Shown here: positions 22,600 to 36,234 of the stretch, one piece after another
How positions within the stretch are numbered: position 1 is the first letter of the stretch
How the letters are laid out: every line of letters begins with the position of its first letter
Notes under the pieces: generated by a model
Told to the model about the DNA's origin: nothing
Database searches by the model: none
The model's input: the letters and a program-made list of their open reading frames with translations, nothing else
Program-made: the position numbers and the translations under genes
NCBI GenBank assembly: GCA_034670405.1
Contig: JAXDDX010000062.1
Span: 372,001 to 436,000 of the forward strand
DNA length: 64,000 bases
Reading direction: 5' to 3'
DNA from: Hoplostethus atlanticus
Taxonomy: Eukaryota; Chordata; Actinopteri; Trachichthyiformes; Trachichthyidae

Positions 22600-24080
22600 A
22601 GTGGCTGCCGGACTCGTTTTCGAGTGCCCCTCGCCCTTCGGCTTGCCCCTCGGAACAGAGTTACAAGGGGTAGTGGTTGAAATCTCTCCCTATGAAATGG
22701 GACAACCCTTCAAGACCCAGATACGTCATCGATGACGTTTACGTAAACAGACGCGACAAGTTTGTTTTCGGACATTACTATGGCAATAATGGTATTATCA
22801 CAGTGACATTTGCTATTCATCTGATGGAGATATAAAACCATGGACGCTCGCGATTCGTTCACAACTTATACGTTTCACGCTACTAATCGATCAAACAAGT
22901 CATTAAATTAAAAAAAACACTGCTTCATTACCAGACCACTTCATGACAGAATAGCGTTAGCAGGTGCTCTGTAGGCTAGCAAGCCGTGCTCCTAACGTTA
23001 CCCTGCCAGGCTGCACTGGTGTTAGAGGAGCTGTAACAAGTGCAGCAACTTCGCTGCTGAACTTTAGTTATATTTCGGCGTCATATGCCATCAAAGGGGG
23101 GAAATGCGACATGGAAATATGTCAAAATGCGGGACTGTCATGCACAAATCAGCCTAAAAACAATGTTGTAATGTTAACTAGCGAAGTAGAGACATCGGCA
23201 TACTAGCAATTTTTTGTTATGCTTGTTATAAAGAAAAGGTCTATAATACATTGAAACGACATTAAACTAAGATAATACGATGGTTATAATATTTTTTAAA
23301 TCTACTACATTTGTGGTTTCCTTTTGTTGCTTGTGCAGCGTCCCCCCCATCTTGCCGATGATTGTCGGAGATTTGTCATAACCCTCGGTTTGTAGTGTGC
23401 CCCTGAAAAATCTCTGTTTGGAGGGCCACGTACTTCGCCCTACCCCTCGATCACGATCATAATTCAAATGTATTCAATCACGAACAACAAGGGGATTATT
23501 GGCTAAACATGTTATGTTTAATTTACACTTGGAGTACTGCTACCGGACGCCAAACTCGTCGGGATTAGGGACGTTGAACGCAGCATTGAAATCACACGCT
23601 GGTGTGATTGGCTGAACTTGAAAGAGACGTCTGATAGGCTACAGAGAAAGGCCCTTTATAAAAAATGCATTTGTGAATCTAACCACGTCAGGAAACTCTC
23701 AAAAATCCACACACAAATGTAACGAGGTTCACAACTCGTCTGGAGGTTTCTAAACGCAGATTCGACAATCTGTATATAAATGTAACAAATATGTTTTACA
23801 TGAACACTACAGCTGTTTTTAATTAAGTATATTTGTGGATTTGTTTTACATTTATATAAAACGAGACGTATTTGTGTGTGCATCGGAAACAGACATTTGT
23901 GAACACTAATTTATTTGTGAACCTTCTGTCATTTATATATATATATTTTTTACATTTATATGAAACGATACACATTTGTGTGTGCATTGAAAAATATATT
24001 TGTGAACAGAGACATTTATATATAAATCGCAAAATATATTTGTGAATCGTGTATCGTGTTGTATTCATTTGTGACTATTG
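22600..24080. repeat. CpG-richer unclassified repeat-like block
   Basis: This block differs from its surroundings. It has CpG-bearing phrases such as gtgcccctcgcccttcggct (22624-22643) and ttcgccctacccctcgatca (23433-23452). It also has a cgtcatcgatgacgtttacg palindromic patch near 22727-22746 and several taacgtta/aacgtt words. From about 23690 to 24060 there are degenerate repeats of the phrase acatttatat...aacgaKac...atttgtgtgtgcat...tatttgtgaac. It may be one or two transposons. I could not find convincing inverted ends or a target duplication. Confidence 0.35.
23844..24045. repeat. Two degenerate direct repeats of about 95-100 bp
   Basis: Unit one begins ttttacatttatataaaacg (about 23844) and contains gtatttgtgtgtgcatcg. 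Unit two begins tttttacatttatatgaaac (about 23946) and contains cacatttgtgtgtgcattg. Both end in (a/t)ttgtgaac phrases. A less similar inverted copy seems present at about 23690-23805. Confidence 0.5.
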
Positions 24081-24360
24081 AGAGTTAACTGACTCCATAC
24101 TAGCTAACCTTTTCACGGGATGAATAAGTGAAATTGGTGTGTCCAATTCACGCTATTGTCACATGATCCAAAATGTGCTATAATCCTATCTTGGTTGAGG
24201 AATGTAATCTTCACATTATTCTTAACGTTATCTTGTTTTGTTCTTTTTTTATGAAATTTTTGCCAGGCTGGCCTCACAAAGACCACCATCTCTGGTTAGA
24301 TGTAAAAAAAACATCAATACATCATACGGAAAATTAAACATTCTCCCATTCTTTAAATTA

Positions 24361-24400
24361 CAATAATATTAATAATAATAATAATACTAATAATAATATT
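24361..24400. repeat. (AAT)n microsatellite, imperfect
   Basis: Run of AAT/ATA units with a few interruptions. Confidence 0.9.
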
Positions 24401-27400
24401 TTCTAGCCAAAATGGTTGAATGGAAATTGACCTCCCCAGTCCTTCAGCGATGGGGCAGTACCCTAACACAAAGCTTTGCTGTAGACTTCTCTTCAGTAGA
24501 AATAAATCCAAATATAAAAAAAAATTGGTGTATCAACCCCATCTCTGCAGTTTGTGGAAAAAATAATTTTAAAGGGTGTACGATGTGATATCTTCAAACT
24601 ACACTCAAAGCCTTAAAAACCCCTGTCTCCGGGGCCCTCATGCTCCTAATAGTTTAACACTAATGAGATCTGCCGCTCCCATCTCCACAGCCTCCCACAT
24701 AACAGTTTATTTCACAGTGTAAATACCTTTGAAGATGGGGGAGAAACAGAGAGAGAGGCCAAGGGACAGGGAGCATGCTAGCTAGCCCTAGTCTCTCCAG
24801 CTGCCAACGCTTGCCCATTATTTATTTCACATTGTTGTGACTCTGACACTGGGTTCATTGGAGAGGCTTACTTGTACTGCTGTTCAATTCAGCTAAGCTC
24901 ACTGCATGAAGTCTGTTAAAATTATGGTCAAGCAGCACTTGTCAGGACTGCTCAGTATCCCAAAAATGTCAGGTCAGTGACACATACTTCCACTTCAGCT
25001 GTTTAGTGAAGGTAGGGGAAAAAACATGTGGCCTGCCATCAAGTGGTTAGTCCTACAGATGGGATGGATCTGGCTGAATTTATCAATGTGAAGAAAATGA
25101 CAACTCTGTCAGGTGGATTTGTATCAAGCAGACACACACACACACACAAGCACACAGACTCATACACTCATGTACACATACAAACATACACAGAGGAAAA
25201 CCTACACATGCATGCCATCTGCTCATGTACCTTAGCACAAGAGATGTTAATGTCTCAGCCAAGAAATAGAGAGCAGAGTTGGAAGTTTCCATCCTTTACA
25301 TTTCTGGCAAACGCAGCATGTCTTAGACAGCGCGATAAAACTGCTGCAAACAAACACCTCCTCATCAAAGGGGGCTAATAAAGTCTTCAATACACTTAAG
25401 TGTAGTCTTAGATAAATACAATGCCCATTTCCCCCTGCAGTGGTGTTCTGCTGTCCAAAGTGCATTGACGTACTTATTGACATTCAATAAAGGGAAACCC
25501 TCTCAGCAAACGACAGAGTGGTGTAAATCCTATATACTTCTTTAGTGTGCACAAGGAGGAACTTTCCTTTAACACGATTACTAGAGAGCAATAATGTCAC
25601 AGTATGTTTGAACCAATTTTGATTTACAAGTGGACAACATGTTGCCTTTTCATCAGCTTATTATTATTAAGTGGTCTGTATATGTGTGTTTCCCCTGGAC
25701 AATCCCCCCCTCCTGCTTCACTCTTAGTGAGTTATTGATCCTCCCAGTGTACCAGCCCCTCCTGATTTCATTAGGCTGGCTGCTGTTAATTACTCCACAC
25801 TCTAACCTTTCGCTGTTTCATTTGGACCGACAAATTGGGTGAATTAAAAAAGGGAGGTAGGAAGAGGGAGAGAAAGAAACAAAAAAAAAAGCTCCATAGC
25901 AGCTGTGGTGGTGGACCCCCTCCCTCTCTGTGCCGCTTGTGTCAGAGTCCCAAGTGGCATAATAATTAAAAAAGTTCATCAATGTTCTCTTTGCTCATCA
26001 AATTATGCAGAAGGAGGCTACTCCAGTAATTGTTGCAGAGGATTCATTTACGAAAACCATACCAGCCAGATCTAGTATGGTTGTCTGGGGAGTTGGGGAG
26101 TTATGCTTTTCTCCCTCCTTCATGTATTTGTAAAAGGTTCTCAGCTTAAAGTAGGCTGATCGTTAAAACACAGTTTATTCATTTATGCCTATTTATTTAC
26201 AGGATCCTTGTCACAGACATAAATAACTTCTACTTTTTGTTTCACACCGATTCAAAATGCCATACCCCAACCTACCATGCCAATTTGTCTTCTTAAGAAA
26301 GGTATTTAAAGGACACCATATGACACAGAGCAGGAAAGTTATAATTAGATTTACTTTAATATCGTATGTCGTGAGATTACACGCACAGTGCATGGCATCT
26401 AAAGCATACTTAAATTCCAGGGGATGTAATTGATTAACCATAAGAGCATGATGCTCAAAATATTAAATCAATATAATCAATATAGCTACTTCTACACATC
26501 GGGGGGTACTGATAGAAATGAGTGCCAGCTGTAACTACTGTGCTGCAACACAAGAACATTTCTAGTGCACATCAATGAGTTTATCTGTATACAAGTGAAG
26601 CAAAATTAAATAAATACAAATAACCACTAGGACCCTAATCGCCTGCTATAAAGTGGAACAATGGATACATTAACAACTGAACAAATTACATTCATAAGAT
26701 CTGGATTCCTAATATGAGAGGTGTCCTTTCCTCAAGGTTGAGCTCTTTCTAGTTGGAAAGATTCTGCATGATTCGGAAGGAGCCATTCAGAGTACTCCCT
26801 TCGGCTGAGATAATAACTTCATCATAATTAGCTTGTGGTGCTCAGGAGTGTTGAATTGTCGGTTGCAGTGGGATCTGGGCTGATTTATTGCTTGATTTAA
26901 TTACGTATCAAAATTCAATTAGACGTGCTTTCAACCAAATTCAAAGTGAGTTTTGTCAAGCTGTCCCTTGAAATCAGGCACGGCTTGAAGGACATCCTTC
27001 ATAATGCAGTGACATCTAACTTAATAATCATCTCTTACCGAAATCATTCATGTAAGCTAAAAGATGAAGATAGGGGGAAAAAAACTGACCATGCTGGTTT
27101 TAGAGGATTTTTTTTACCCTTCTGTTACTTTTTTCACATCTCGACTGACATCAAACAGCATCAAATGAAACTGCGAAAAATATCTTGATTCAGTACTGAT
27201 GTGAAGAGGGTTGCAGGTAGTTACCAAGTAAAGATATGCAACAAAATGCTCTTTGAGATAGACTACAGCTGAGGAAGTGTCTGTCTTTTTTTTTAACCCA
27301 CATCAGTTACTGCCTGCTCACCCCCTTTGGCTCCAGACTACACCAGGGGAAAAAAGGGGAGCTGTTTTGAATAAGTGTCACACCAGGCTCCGAAAGCTAC

Positions 27401-27526
27401 ATTGATCTTTACTACTATGCAAATCCAAGATGTCATGGTGCCTGTGCTAAAAAGCTGAGGAAGGGAAAGAATATTTCAGCCGGAGGTCATTGACTGAAGC
27501 GTAGCCTTTTACCAGTATTGTAAATA
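24401..27526. other. Non-coding DNA, nothing recognised
   Basis: Contains a small CA run (about 25133-25148), an A-run near 25880-25890 and otherwise unique-looking AT-rich sequence. No gene was seen. Confidence 0.6.
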
Positions 27527-28772
27527 CACTCATTGGCCATTTTATTAGGTACATCTGGCCAGTACTCGATAGGACCCGCTTTTGCCTTCAGAATTGCCTG
27601 AAGTCTTCGAGGCATGAATTCAACAAGGTGCTGGAGATGTTCCACAGGTTTTTCAGCAACACATTCATGCTGCAAAGATCCCAAACGTGTTTACTGGGTT
27701 GAGATCTGCCATGTTCTTGGGGCCATCTTGAAACGATGGTGCATTTATTCCACTGGAAGAATCCATTTGAACAAAGAATTGGATGAATGTGCCTGGTCAG
27801 CAACAATGTTTAGGTCACACTGTGGAATTCAAGCGATGCTAAATTGGTACTAAGGGGCCTAATGTGGGCCATGAGAATATTCCCCACACCATTTTACCAC
27901 CACCACCAGCCTGTACTGTTGACACCGAGCAGGATGGATGCATGGATTCATGCTGTTTGTGCCAAATTCTGCCCCTGCCATCAGTATGACATAACAGAAA
28001 GCACCTGTTCGACCTGGCGACATTTTTCACCATGCGCCCCCTGTAGCTTCATTTTCTTGTTCTTCGCTGACAGGAGTGGCACCCGGCATGGTCTTCTGCT
28101 GCTGTAGCCCATCTGCTTCAAGGTTTGACGAGTTCTGCGTTGTTAGATGCCCTTGTGCACATCAATGTTGGACTAAGCTGTTGTTTGCATACTTGCCGCC
28201 TGCCTGTTAGTTTGAACCAATCTTACCATTCTCCTCTGACCCCTGTCATCAATGAAGTGTTTTCTCCCACAGGACTACAAACTGCAACATCCTCAGCAAA
28301 CTGTAGACACTTCAGAGCACAAAAATCCCAGGAAGGTGTTTTCTGTGAAATTGTTAATGCCATGTCTGGTTCCAATCTGATAGCATGTTCAAAGTTGCTT
28401 GCATCCTGCCCATTTTAACGTTTAAGTCCATTAGTCTCCAACGGCGTGCCATCGATAGCCATGTGTATGCAGGTTTTCATTCAAACCAAACAGTACAGCA
28501 GCCACCCTACAATTTCACTGATTAGCACACCTTCAACCAGAAACGGGACCAATCAGTGAAATCAGCTGGTGGAGTGTTTGGTTGAAATGAACATTTGGAT
28601 ACACATGGTTGGAGACCATGATGAGGATGATGCTCTGAACAGTAACTGAATTTATCAACCCTGTCTGCATGCCCTGTCTGTCTGCATACTGAGTCACAAA
28701 GACATGACTCACTGTCTGGAGGAGTGAGCTGCATAAACTGGTAGGTGGACCAAATAAAGTGGCCACTGAGTG
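27527..28772 (-). mobile_element. Tc1/mariner-like DNA transposon, dead copy
   Basis: The inverted ends are CACTCATTGGCCATTTTATT at the left and the reverse complement of CACTCAGTGGCC at the right, each bordered by TA (27525-27526 and 28773-28774), the Tc1/mariner target. The minus strand carries transposase fragments: EFMPRRLQAILKAKAGPIEY near 27560-27630 matches the usual C-terminus (MPRRxxAxLKAKGGPxxY), and WGIFSWPTLGPLVPI near 27840-27885 matches the (W/F)GxFSWxGLGPLV segment of the catalytic domain. These pieces lie in different frames and stops interrupt them, so no enzyme can be made. A palindromic element is nested at 28434-28616. Confidence 0.88.
28434..28616. mobile_element. Palindromic miniature element nested in the Tc1-like copy
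   Basis: The ends are GTCTCCAACGGCGTG and, inverted at the right, GTCTCCAACCATGTG. The arms share tgtatgcaggttttcattc, atttcactgattagcac and caatcagtgaaatcagctgg with the palindromic element at 41167-41371, so they belong to one family or close relatives. No clean 8-bp duplication was found here. The host transposon sequence resumes on both sides. Confidence 0.65.
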
Positions 28773-31700
28773 TATGTCAGCTGGAAAAAAAGTGAAGGGG
28801 AAAAGGCCATTATTGTGTCAAACCTTTGGTTTATCCACATTTCATAGTAACATGTGAATTATTAATCTGTTTGATCTCTCTCCCACTGAAAGGCCTGACA
28901 GTTTTCTTCATTGAGAGTGGCAGAGGCATTGTCCATAGATTGTGCTGTGCGACAGCACACTGAATCAGGGCCTGATGTTGAAGCACAGAGCCAGAATCAC
29001 TTATCACTGTCACCCACTGGCAAACAAGACACACAATGATGACACTGATTAATGATTCTCAGGCACATTCATGAATATGATCTCCTGAACACTGGGAGTT
29101 GCATTTGACTTAACTTTAAACACACAGTTGGCAGCCATATGGTTGGCTCTAATGTCATTCAGTTTCTCTCTGATGTGTGTCAAAATATAGTCAGTCAACC
29201 ATGCATCTCACATCTCACATATCATCTCACACACAAGGCCTTTACAAAGCTTGTGAAACATTAACACTCAGAAGTGACTGCTCCCTTGTTATACATTTCA
29301 ATGAGAATGTCAGAACAAGTAGTGATAATACTTTATTAATGCCCCTAAAAATAATAGCTTTCTCTCTGCTGAGCTGTTGACAGGTCTCACTTCAAAGGGA
29401 TTGCATTTGTTGCTGTTCCACTCATTTGTACAGCACTACATAGGTATGAGATACATTTTATCTTAAAGCATCTAATTTATCATAGACATAACATTCCATA
29501 TGTGTAATTAGATAGATTATTAGATGAGACAAACTCCCCCTGTGATTACAATAGCCATTCCTAAGCATGGGTGATTAGAGCAAGGGGATTCATTTCTCAG
29601 ACACTAAACAGCTCACACAAGTTTCCTTTAACTAAAATAAGTTTCTTTTAACTAAAATACGAGGACGCCCCGTCAGCCTAATTAACACTGTTGCATCTCT
29701 TCAGTGTTTGCATCAGCCACACATTCCCCCTTCATACTCCTCATACCTCATAAGTAATTTTTAAGTGTGCAGTTACGCACGTGAAAGATAGTGTACTTGT
29801 CAGTGGGCTTTTAATATTACAAATGAGGACCATTTTGTGCAGTATTTTTCACATTCATTTGCTCTTTACCTTGGACGAAACAAGCGGAGACGGTGCAGGT
29901 CGTAAACGCCCACAGCACCCAGGCAAGGTCATGTGTTTATTTCTCCCAATCAGATGGCAATAAAAGTAAAGTAACAGACAGTAAAATACACCAATAGACC
30001 ATATTGTTTAAGAAGGGCAACTTAGGAAAAATATGGAAATACAGCAAGGAAAGCATAAGTTATAGTATGATGCCAATTGCGTTCAATTTACTCTGAACGC
30101 GAGGACTACTTTGACCACTGCTGCTACCAATAAAATATTAACAGTCAACACACTCAATATTCAGGAAGAGACACTACTTCTTCCACCATCTCCGGTGAGA
30201 CCAATGCCTACTTCATCAATATTTTCTCAGGTAATTCATATGAATGCGAGACCCATGCAGGCACGCTAGTTACCATCTTTAGCTGCAGCAAAGCCATATT
30301 TGTTGGCTATGGTTAAGCATGTGTAGGGTAATACCACAACCCTGCTAAATGTGAATTTACATCATTCTTGGAGGTGTCATAGTTTGAGGATTTTGACAGC
30401 TTACGATAACATCTGTCCATGGCACAGTATTATATTTTATATGTTTTTTCAGCTTTGGCAACGTGATACCAATATGTAACTGTCAACTCTGGAGAAAGCA
30501 CACAGACAATCATCCATGCAAAGGCAATAGTACAGTCTTAGTAAAACATTGATGAAGTACTCACAGTCATATCCCCATCTGCTGCATGCATATCTTCCCC
30601 AAATATGTTGGTGTCAGTTTTTCTGGCAGCTCAGTCAGTTAAAAGTGTGCCATTGATCTAATTCAAAAGCTACATAGTACAGAACTGCCTCTCTTCCTCA
30701 GCCTGCCTCTCCCAATTGGGATCCATCACCATTACCAAAACAAACTTCTCCTCTCTGCCAAAGTCATTTTTTCCCCCCCTCTCTCCCACCACCGAGCATC
30801 CGTCATAATAATATCTTTGTAGAAGGCAAATGTGTGCTCCAGGAGGCCAGTCCCATGTGCTTCTTTTTCCAAACCTCTCGCTGTTACTCTGGCCACCGCC
30901 AAGCGCATTAACATATGTTCTCACAGTGCACAGTGCTACTCTGCATTGGTAAATGCCTTATTACAGCAAACCCCTCTCAGTGCTCTCCCATTGAATATCC
31001 ATAAGTAGTAAAACACAGCCATATCTGTCCACTCAGAACAGCAGGGATGTGTCTCACGTGATAAGGGGGCTCCTTAACATTTAGTCAGAGGCCCTCTTTG
31101 TCAAATTGATATTCCTCCCACTCACAGTAATGGCGGGTGGTAATAATGACAAATAAAGGCAATATTGCTTCTGGATGGTACACACTGAGCATAATAAGGT
31201 CATATGCTGGTTATGTACTTTTTTTTCTAGCACATTTATGCCTTTTTAGCATGCAGAGTCAAATTCTCTCGGTATGACTTACATCTCCAAAGACAGCCAG
31301 TGTGAAATATGCAAGGGCAGAGGGAGAGAAAAATATCAGGAGCCAGGCAACATGTTCTTGCCTAGAATGCTTATACCCTCATAATGTTTTTCAAACTAAT
31401 GCCATTTATTTTTTCTGTTAGAGTTTTCCTGTCTGAAGTCACACAACGTTTTTCAGAGATCATGAAATCTCCGGCGTGAAGAAAATCATGAAAATGTTTT
31501 CCTGTACTATGGGTGTAATATTGGAAGTGACACTGTGTTTTCTACAAAGTCTTTTCGGCAACGGAGCACAAACTACATTGAATAAACAGAAATACCAGGA
31601 GGAAAGACAGTGAGACACCGCTCATAGTATACCTGGATATTCCTGACAACACATCACATCTATGTGGTTAAATTACCCGATGTGTGTATATGTAGTTATG

Positions 31701-32511
31701 TTTAAAAATGGAAGAGCTTCTTCAGTGCACTAAACAAAGCGGTGATGACATCTAGGAGAATACTTGACATTTAATGCTGCGTGATTAGCGCCTACGATCA
31801 AACCTACAGAGTGTTGCGGCTATAGGGGGATACTAACTGATAAATTTGAGCACAGGCAACAAGGCAGACAAGAACCCCCATGAGGCTATTAATGAATGTA
31901 GCTTTCTGATGCGTTGATTGCCGTTAAAATACTGCTGGGTAGAACGTGTTTCCAGATAACTGACCACTGAGGTCCTCTGAGGTAGTGTGCTTTTGGTCAC
32001 TGACTCTGTGGTCTGTTTTTCATTTCTTCTGTGGGTGATCTTTGTTCTGTCTGCCGGCGACACAGTTGCGCTGTGTCGATCTGAAGGCCGATTCTGAAAG
32101 AATGTATATCAAACACTACAGAGAACTTGTCTTCTTCTTGCACAAAGAACTGAGGGCTGGCATCGGTGTCATCCCGCAGCACTGCACTGATTTATAATGG
32201 TAGGGAGGAAAAATAAGAGGCCAGGATACATCACTGAATCATGAAGGCATTGAATAATACTTTGCTCATGAATAAAATCATTAAAAGAAGCTCTTTCATA
32301 ACGGAGACCACAGCCATGAATCTTGAGCGTTTTATGATTAATGTATCATCTATAAATTAGGATTTTTGGATTCTGGAGGTTTATTTATTTATATATTTAT
32401 TTAAGTATGTATTTATTTATTATTTTATTCAAATTCTGACCATTCAAATCGCCTGAGGACAGGACTGTTAAAGGGTAGGATGGTTAAACTTGTAAGCGCT
32501 GTTTCTTAGAC
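28773..32511. other. Non-coding DNA with a 20-bp tandem duplication
   Basis: No gene was seen. The only clear structure is the two-copy duplication at 29619-29658, listed separately. Confidence 0.6.
29619..29658. repeat. 20-bp tandem duplication
   Basis: Two adjacent copies, AAGTTTCCTTTAACTAAAAT (29619-29638) and AAGTTTCTTTTAACTAAAAT (29639-29658), differ at one base. Confidence 0.95.
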
Positions 32512-32704
32512 CAGTGGTTCTCAACCCAGTCCTCAAGGACCCCCTCTCCTGGACGTTTTAGCTCCAGCTCTACTCAGACACACCTGAACCAATTAGAGGC
32601 TTCACATTTTCATGATACCTTAATTGGTTCAGGTGTGCCTGAGTAGAGCTGGAGCTAAAACCTCCAGGACAGGGGGTCCTTGAGGACTGGATTGAGAACC
32701 ACTG
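32512..32704. mobile_element. Palindromic hAT-type miniature element (193 bp)
   Basis: It starts CAGTGGTTCTCAACCCAGTC and ends with the inverse (ggattgagaaccactg). Most of the element folds back on itself: agctccagctctactcagac pairs with ctgagtagagctggagct, and cacctgaaccaatta pairs with taattggttcaggtg. The flanks TCTTAGAC (32504-32511) and TCCTAGAC (32705-32712) form an 8-bp duplication with one mismatch. CAGTGGTTCTCAA-type ends are typical of fish non-autonomous hAT elements. Confidence 0.85.
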
Positions 32705-35700
32705 TCCTAGACAATCTGCTACGAGTCTTTGGGCTACACCTCTCTATCAAGTAATAAGGCCTCTAAAGCTTTGTTGAAGTCATTAATAACAAAAACGACA
32801 TGCTAAACGTGCAAAACTAACTGCTCGGCGCTATAATAATGGCAAGAAATTACGTGACAGGAGCCTGTTGATTTGCTACGAAATTCAGTTTTTAGTTATC
32901 TAAACTGTCATCCGAATAGTGTAATGAACCAACTTACAGTAAAAACCTGTACACATTCGATGGCTCTACAGTAAGAGGTTAACAAAATTAGAAAATTTAA
33001 AAAAATCTACCCACAGCATGTGGACGTTACGTACAGTTTCTATAGGCCTGATAGCTCATATGAAGACCTTAAGTAGGACCTGTGAAAGTCACATTGTGTC
33101 CCCCTTGAAGATAGTCCTTATCATTGCGCTATACTCTGGGCCTTGGCTTCATCCATTGGTCAGGCTAAGATGCTTACACATTAGCAATCTAGGGGACCAG
33201 CCGGCTGGGCTGCAGTCCTGAAGCACACAATGACATCCCATTAATGGGTTGGGGAGCGTCAGGAGAGCCCACCCTGAGCAGAGATTTCCACGTGGATATG
33301 GCCTGTGGCACAGAGGTACCTGCCCTCAGCCATCTGCAGTGATTTGACAAATGATTCTATATCAAAGGGCTCTGCACTGATTTGGGTGGTAATTGATTGG
33401 AAGTGAGGCCCTCAAATCCCTGATTGGTTTAGCTGGATGTAGGGGGGAGATATGCTGCGGCACGAGAGAGAAAAAGAGAGAGGGAGAGAGGCTACAGCAG
33501 AGGAGATCTGGCAAATACTTTTAACTACAGAACTCATTTGCACTTTGAGAGAATTCAGAATGAAATTTTGTGAGACATGCAATTTCTACACATGCTATAT
33601 TTTAGGGGCATCCCATGTAAGTGCTTATGTTTCTGTGTTATTTTTCTTTTCCCAGTGCAGCTGTCGGGATATCCAATTGTTTGTGTGTCCATGAAGATTG
33701 GATTTTGCAATTCAGAAAGAGGAATTTTCGTTATCTATGGAATGCTATTGATTTGTTCCACGGTGAGGTGTGGTCTGATTCAGATTCTCTCAGCATTGCA
33801 AGGCCTCTGAGAGGGAAGCAGGAATCATATTTTCCCTTGATTTCTTGATGTCATTAACCTTTGTGGAAACCATGGCGACAGGGAAGATAACACCTTTACT
33901 TACAAGTGGAGGCTAGTCACAGCCAGCGTATTCCCCTGCGTATTGCCCCAAACTTCATAAACCATTACAAAAAGAACATTATGAGAGTCGATTGCCACCC
34001 TGAATACTAACCATATAGATGGAATGCAATTTGGGACCTATCGTCATCGAGACTGAATCTGAATTTACAAAATGCAGAAGTAAAATTGATCTTTTACTTT
34101 TCAATGATATCAAAGACAATTTGGTGAGTTTCTGTTAAGTCTGGTAATTAATGTAAATTCATGCTAAGAATGTGATTTCACTCATATTTATTTTACAATA
34201 TTCCAGTCTTGACGATAGTCCGTATATTATTCGTACTGAAAGCAACCGCATCATGTTAGCTTTGCTGTGACCGGCCCTTCAAGTTATTCAACCAGTCATG
34301 TCACGTATGGCATAATGAGCCAAGACAACTGCAGAGACCCATTACTGCAACTGCAAGAGTGTGCTACGTATATAGGCAAACTGCCTTTATTGCATGGCAG
34401 GCTGGCTGCACCGCATACCTTTTGCCATTTGACATGGACATGCTGTGCTTGCTAGTGACAGATGCTGCACAGTACCGATCCCAGAGGTCACAAATGACCT
34501 TTTGGATTGTCTTTTTTCAGTCACACCGCATTATTTGTTTGAGGATGGTCACCAATGGGACCCCGGGCACCTTGATGGAGCCTTCGGGTGTTGCTGCTTG
34601 TCTTCCAAGATCACATTTACCTCAAATGAATTGTGTGTGTATGTGTGCCAATTTGCAAAGGAATGTATTTGTGTCTGTGCACTTGTATGGTTGCATGTAC
34701 GTGCGCACATCTTCGTACATGTTGACAAAGATGCCTCACTAACCACCCATGGTCTGCTTTTTGCCTTTAACTAAGCTTAATTGCTGCATGACTAGCCTCT
34801 TGTTTGGATGCCAGAGGGATTTTCTTTCTATTATACAGAATGAATCATCATTAAGATGTGGTTATTCACCGGCAGCCTTTCCTTGGCTTAAAAAATGCTG
34901 CTGTACATAAGACCCTCATAAACCATTTTATCTATGGTTATCAGTGTGTTCGCATTTGCATACTAGTATTAGTTCACAAGAAAAAGTCTGCTTGTTTAGC
35001 ATGTTCACCATTTAACCTTTACCATACCAGGAGAAGTTGTCAAAGAAAATGCTTTCATTTTCAGTGGAAAACAAATACTGTGAAATGACATCATGGAGTC
35101 ACAGGGCTTTAGTTTGCCATAGCAATTTCAGAGCGCTGGCAGGAACAGGGTGCAGCACAGACCCCATACCAGCAGAGGTGCTTGATCCCTACCCCCATCC
35201 CTTGCCCTCTCCATCTGTCACCTAACTAGGTTGCACTGTTCTCATAGACACATACACATACTTATGCATGCATTCCCGTACTGTACATTCAGACACACAA
35301 ACACACCCACCACACTCACACACACATACAAAACCTCATGGAACACTGCTCTCCATAGCAAACAACCCAAAACTGATTAGATGGAATGTAACATAGTTAA
35401 GCCATTTTGTTCAACTAAATGTAATACTTAATAATGATACTGCAAGTTTACCACCTGTGCTCCAAATGTGATTCTACAGTATATGTGCAGAAACACATAT
35501 GTATGCTTATGTGAGTGCTTCCCTATCCACAACCCACCCTGTTGTGCTATAATGAGAAACTGTTATTCATGCTGTAGTTTTAGAAGGAAGCCTTGTGAAA
35601 AACTGGCACAATTTTCTAGTGCCTGAAGCCTACTGTCAGAAATATGATCTTACCCTAACCTCTTACCCTGACTGCCTCACTGTAACGATGCTCTGAGGTG

Positions 35701-36117
35701 AGCCCACTCTTCAATTATTCACAGAACGCACAATTTTCACTCTTTAGCTTCTCAGCGGCCAGGGGAGACCATTTAAGAAAAATAGAGGAGAAAAGAAAGG
35801 GAGAAGGAAAAAAGCAGAAGCAGCAAACCGCTTGGCAGATGAATAAGAGAGCTTGTGGTGTGGTGACAATGCTTTCGATGTGAGTTCTAATTGTAGTTTA
35901 ACAATGTGCGGACCTCTGGGATTTTCAGAATGCAATGTATGGCCTGTAGACTAGGATCACTATGGAAACCAAAGGCCCTGAATGACCTGCAGTGCCCACC
36001 CACTCGGACAGCCGTTAATCATCTTCGCTCAGATCCTGGCACTGCAGAATTTGGCCAATGTGTCAAGAAGCAATTATGTATACTTAGTGCTCGGGCACCC
36101 GATCTCCTCCCTCCCCT

Positions 36118-36234
<117 letters not shown>

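Noticed and set aside
27487-28107. Several open frames as separate small genes
   Set aside because: They are pieces of one broken Tc1-like transposase or its antisense.
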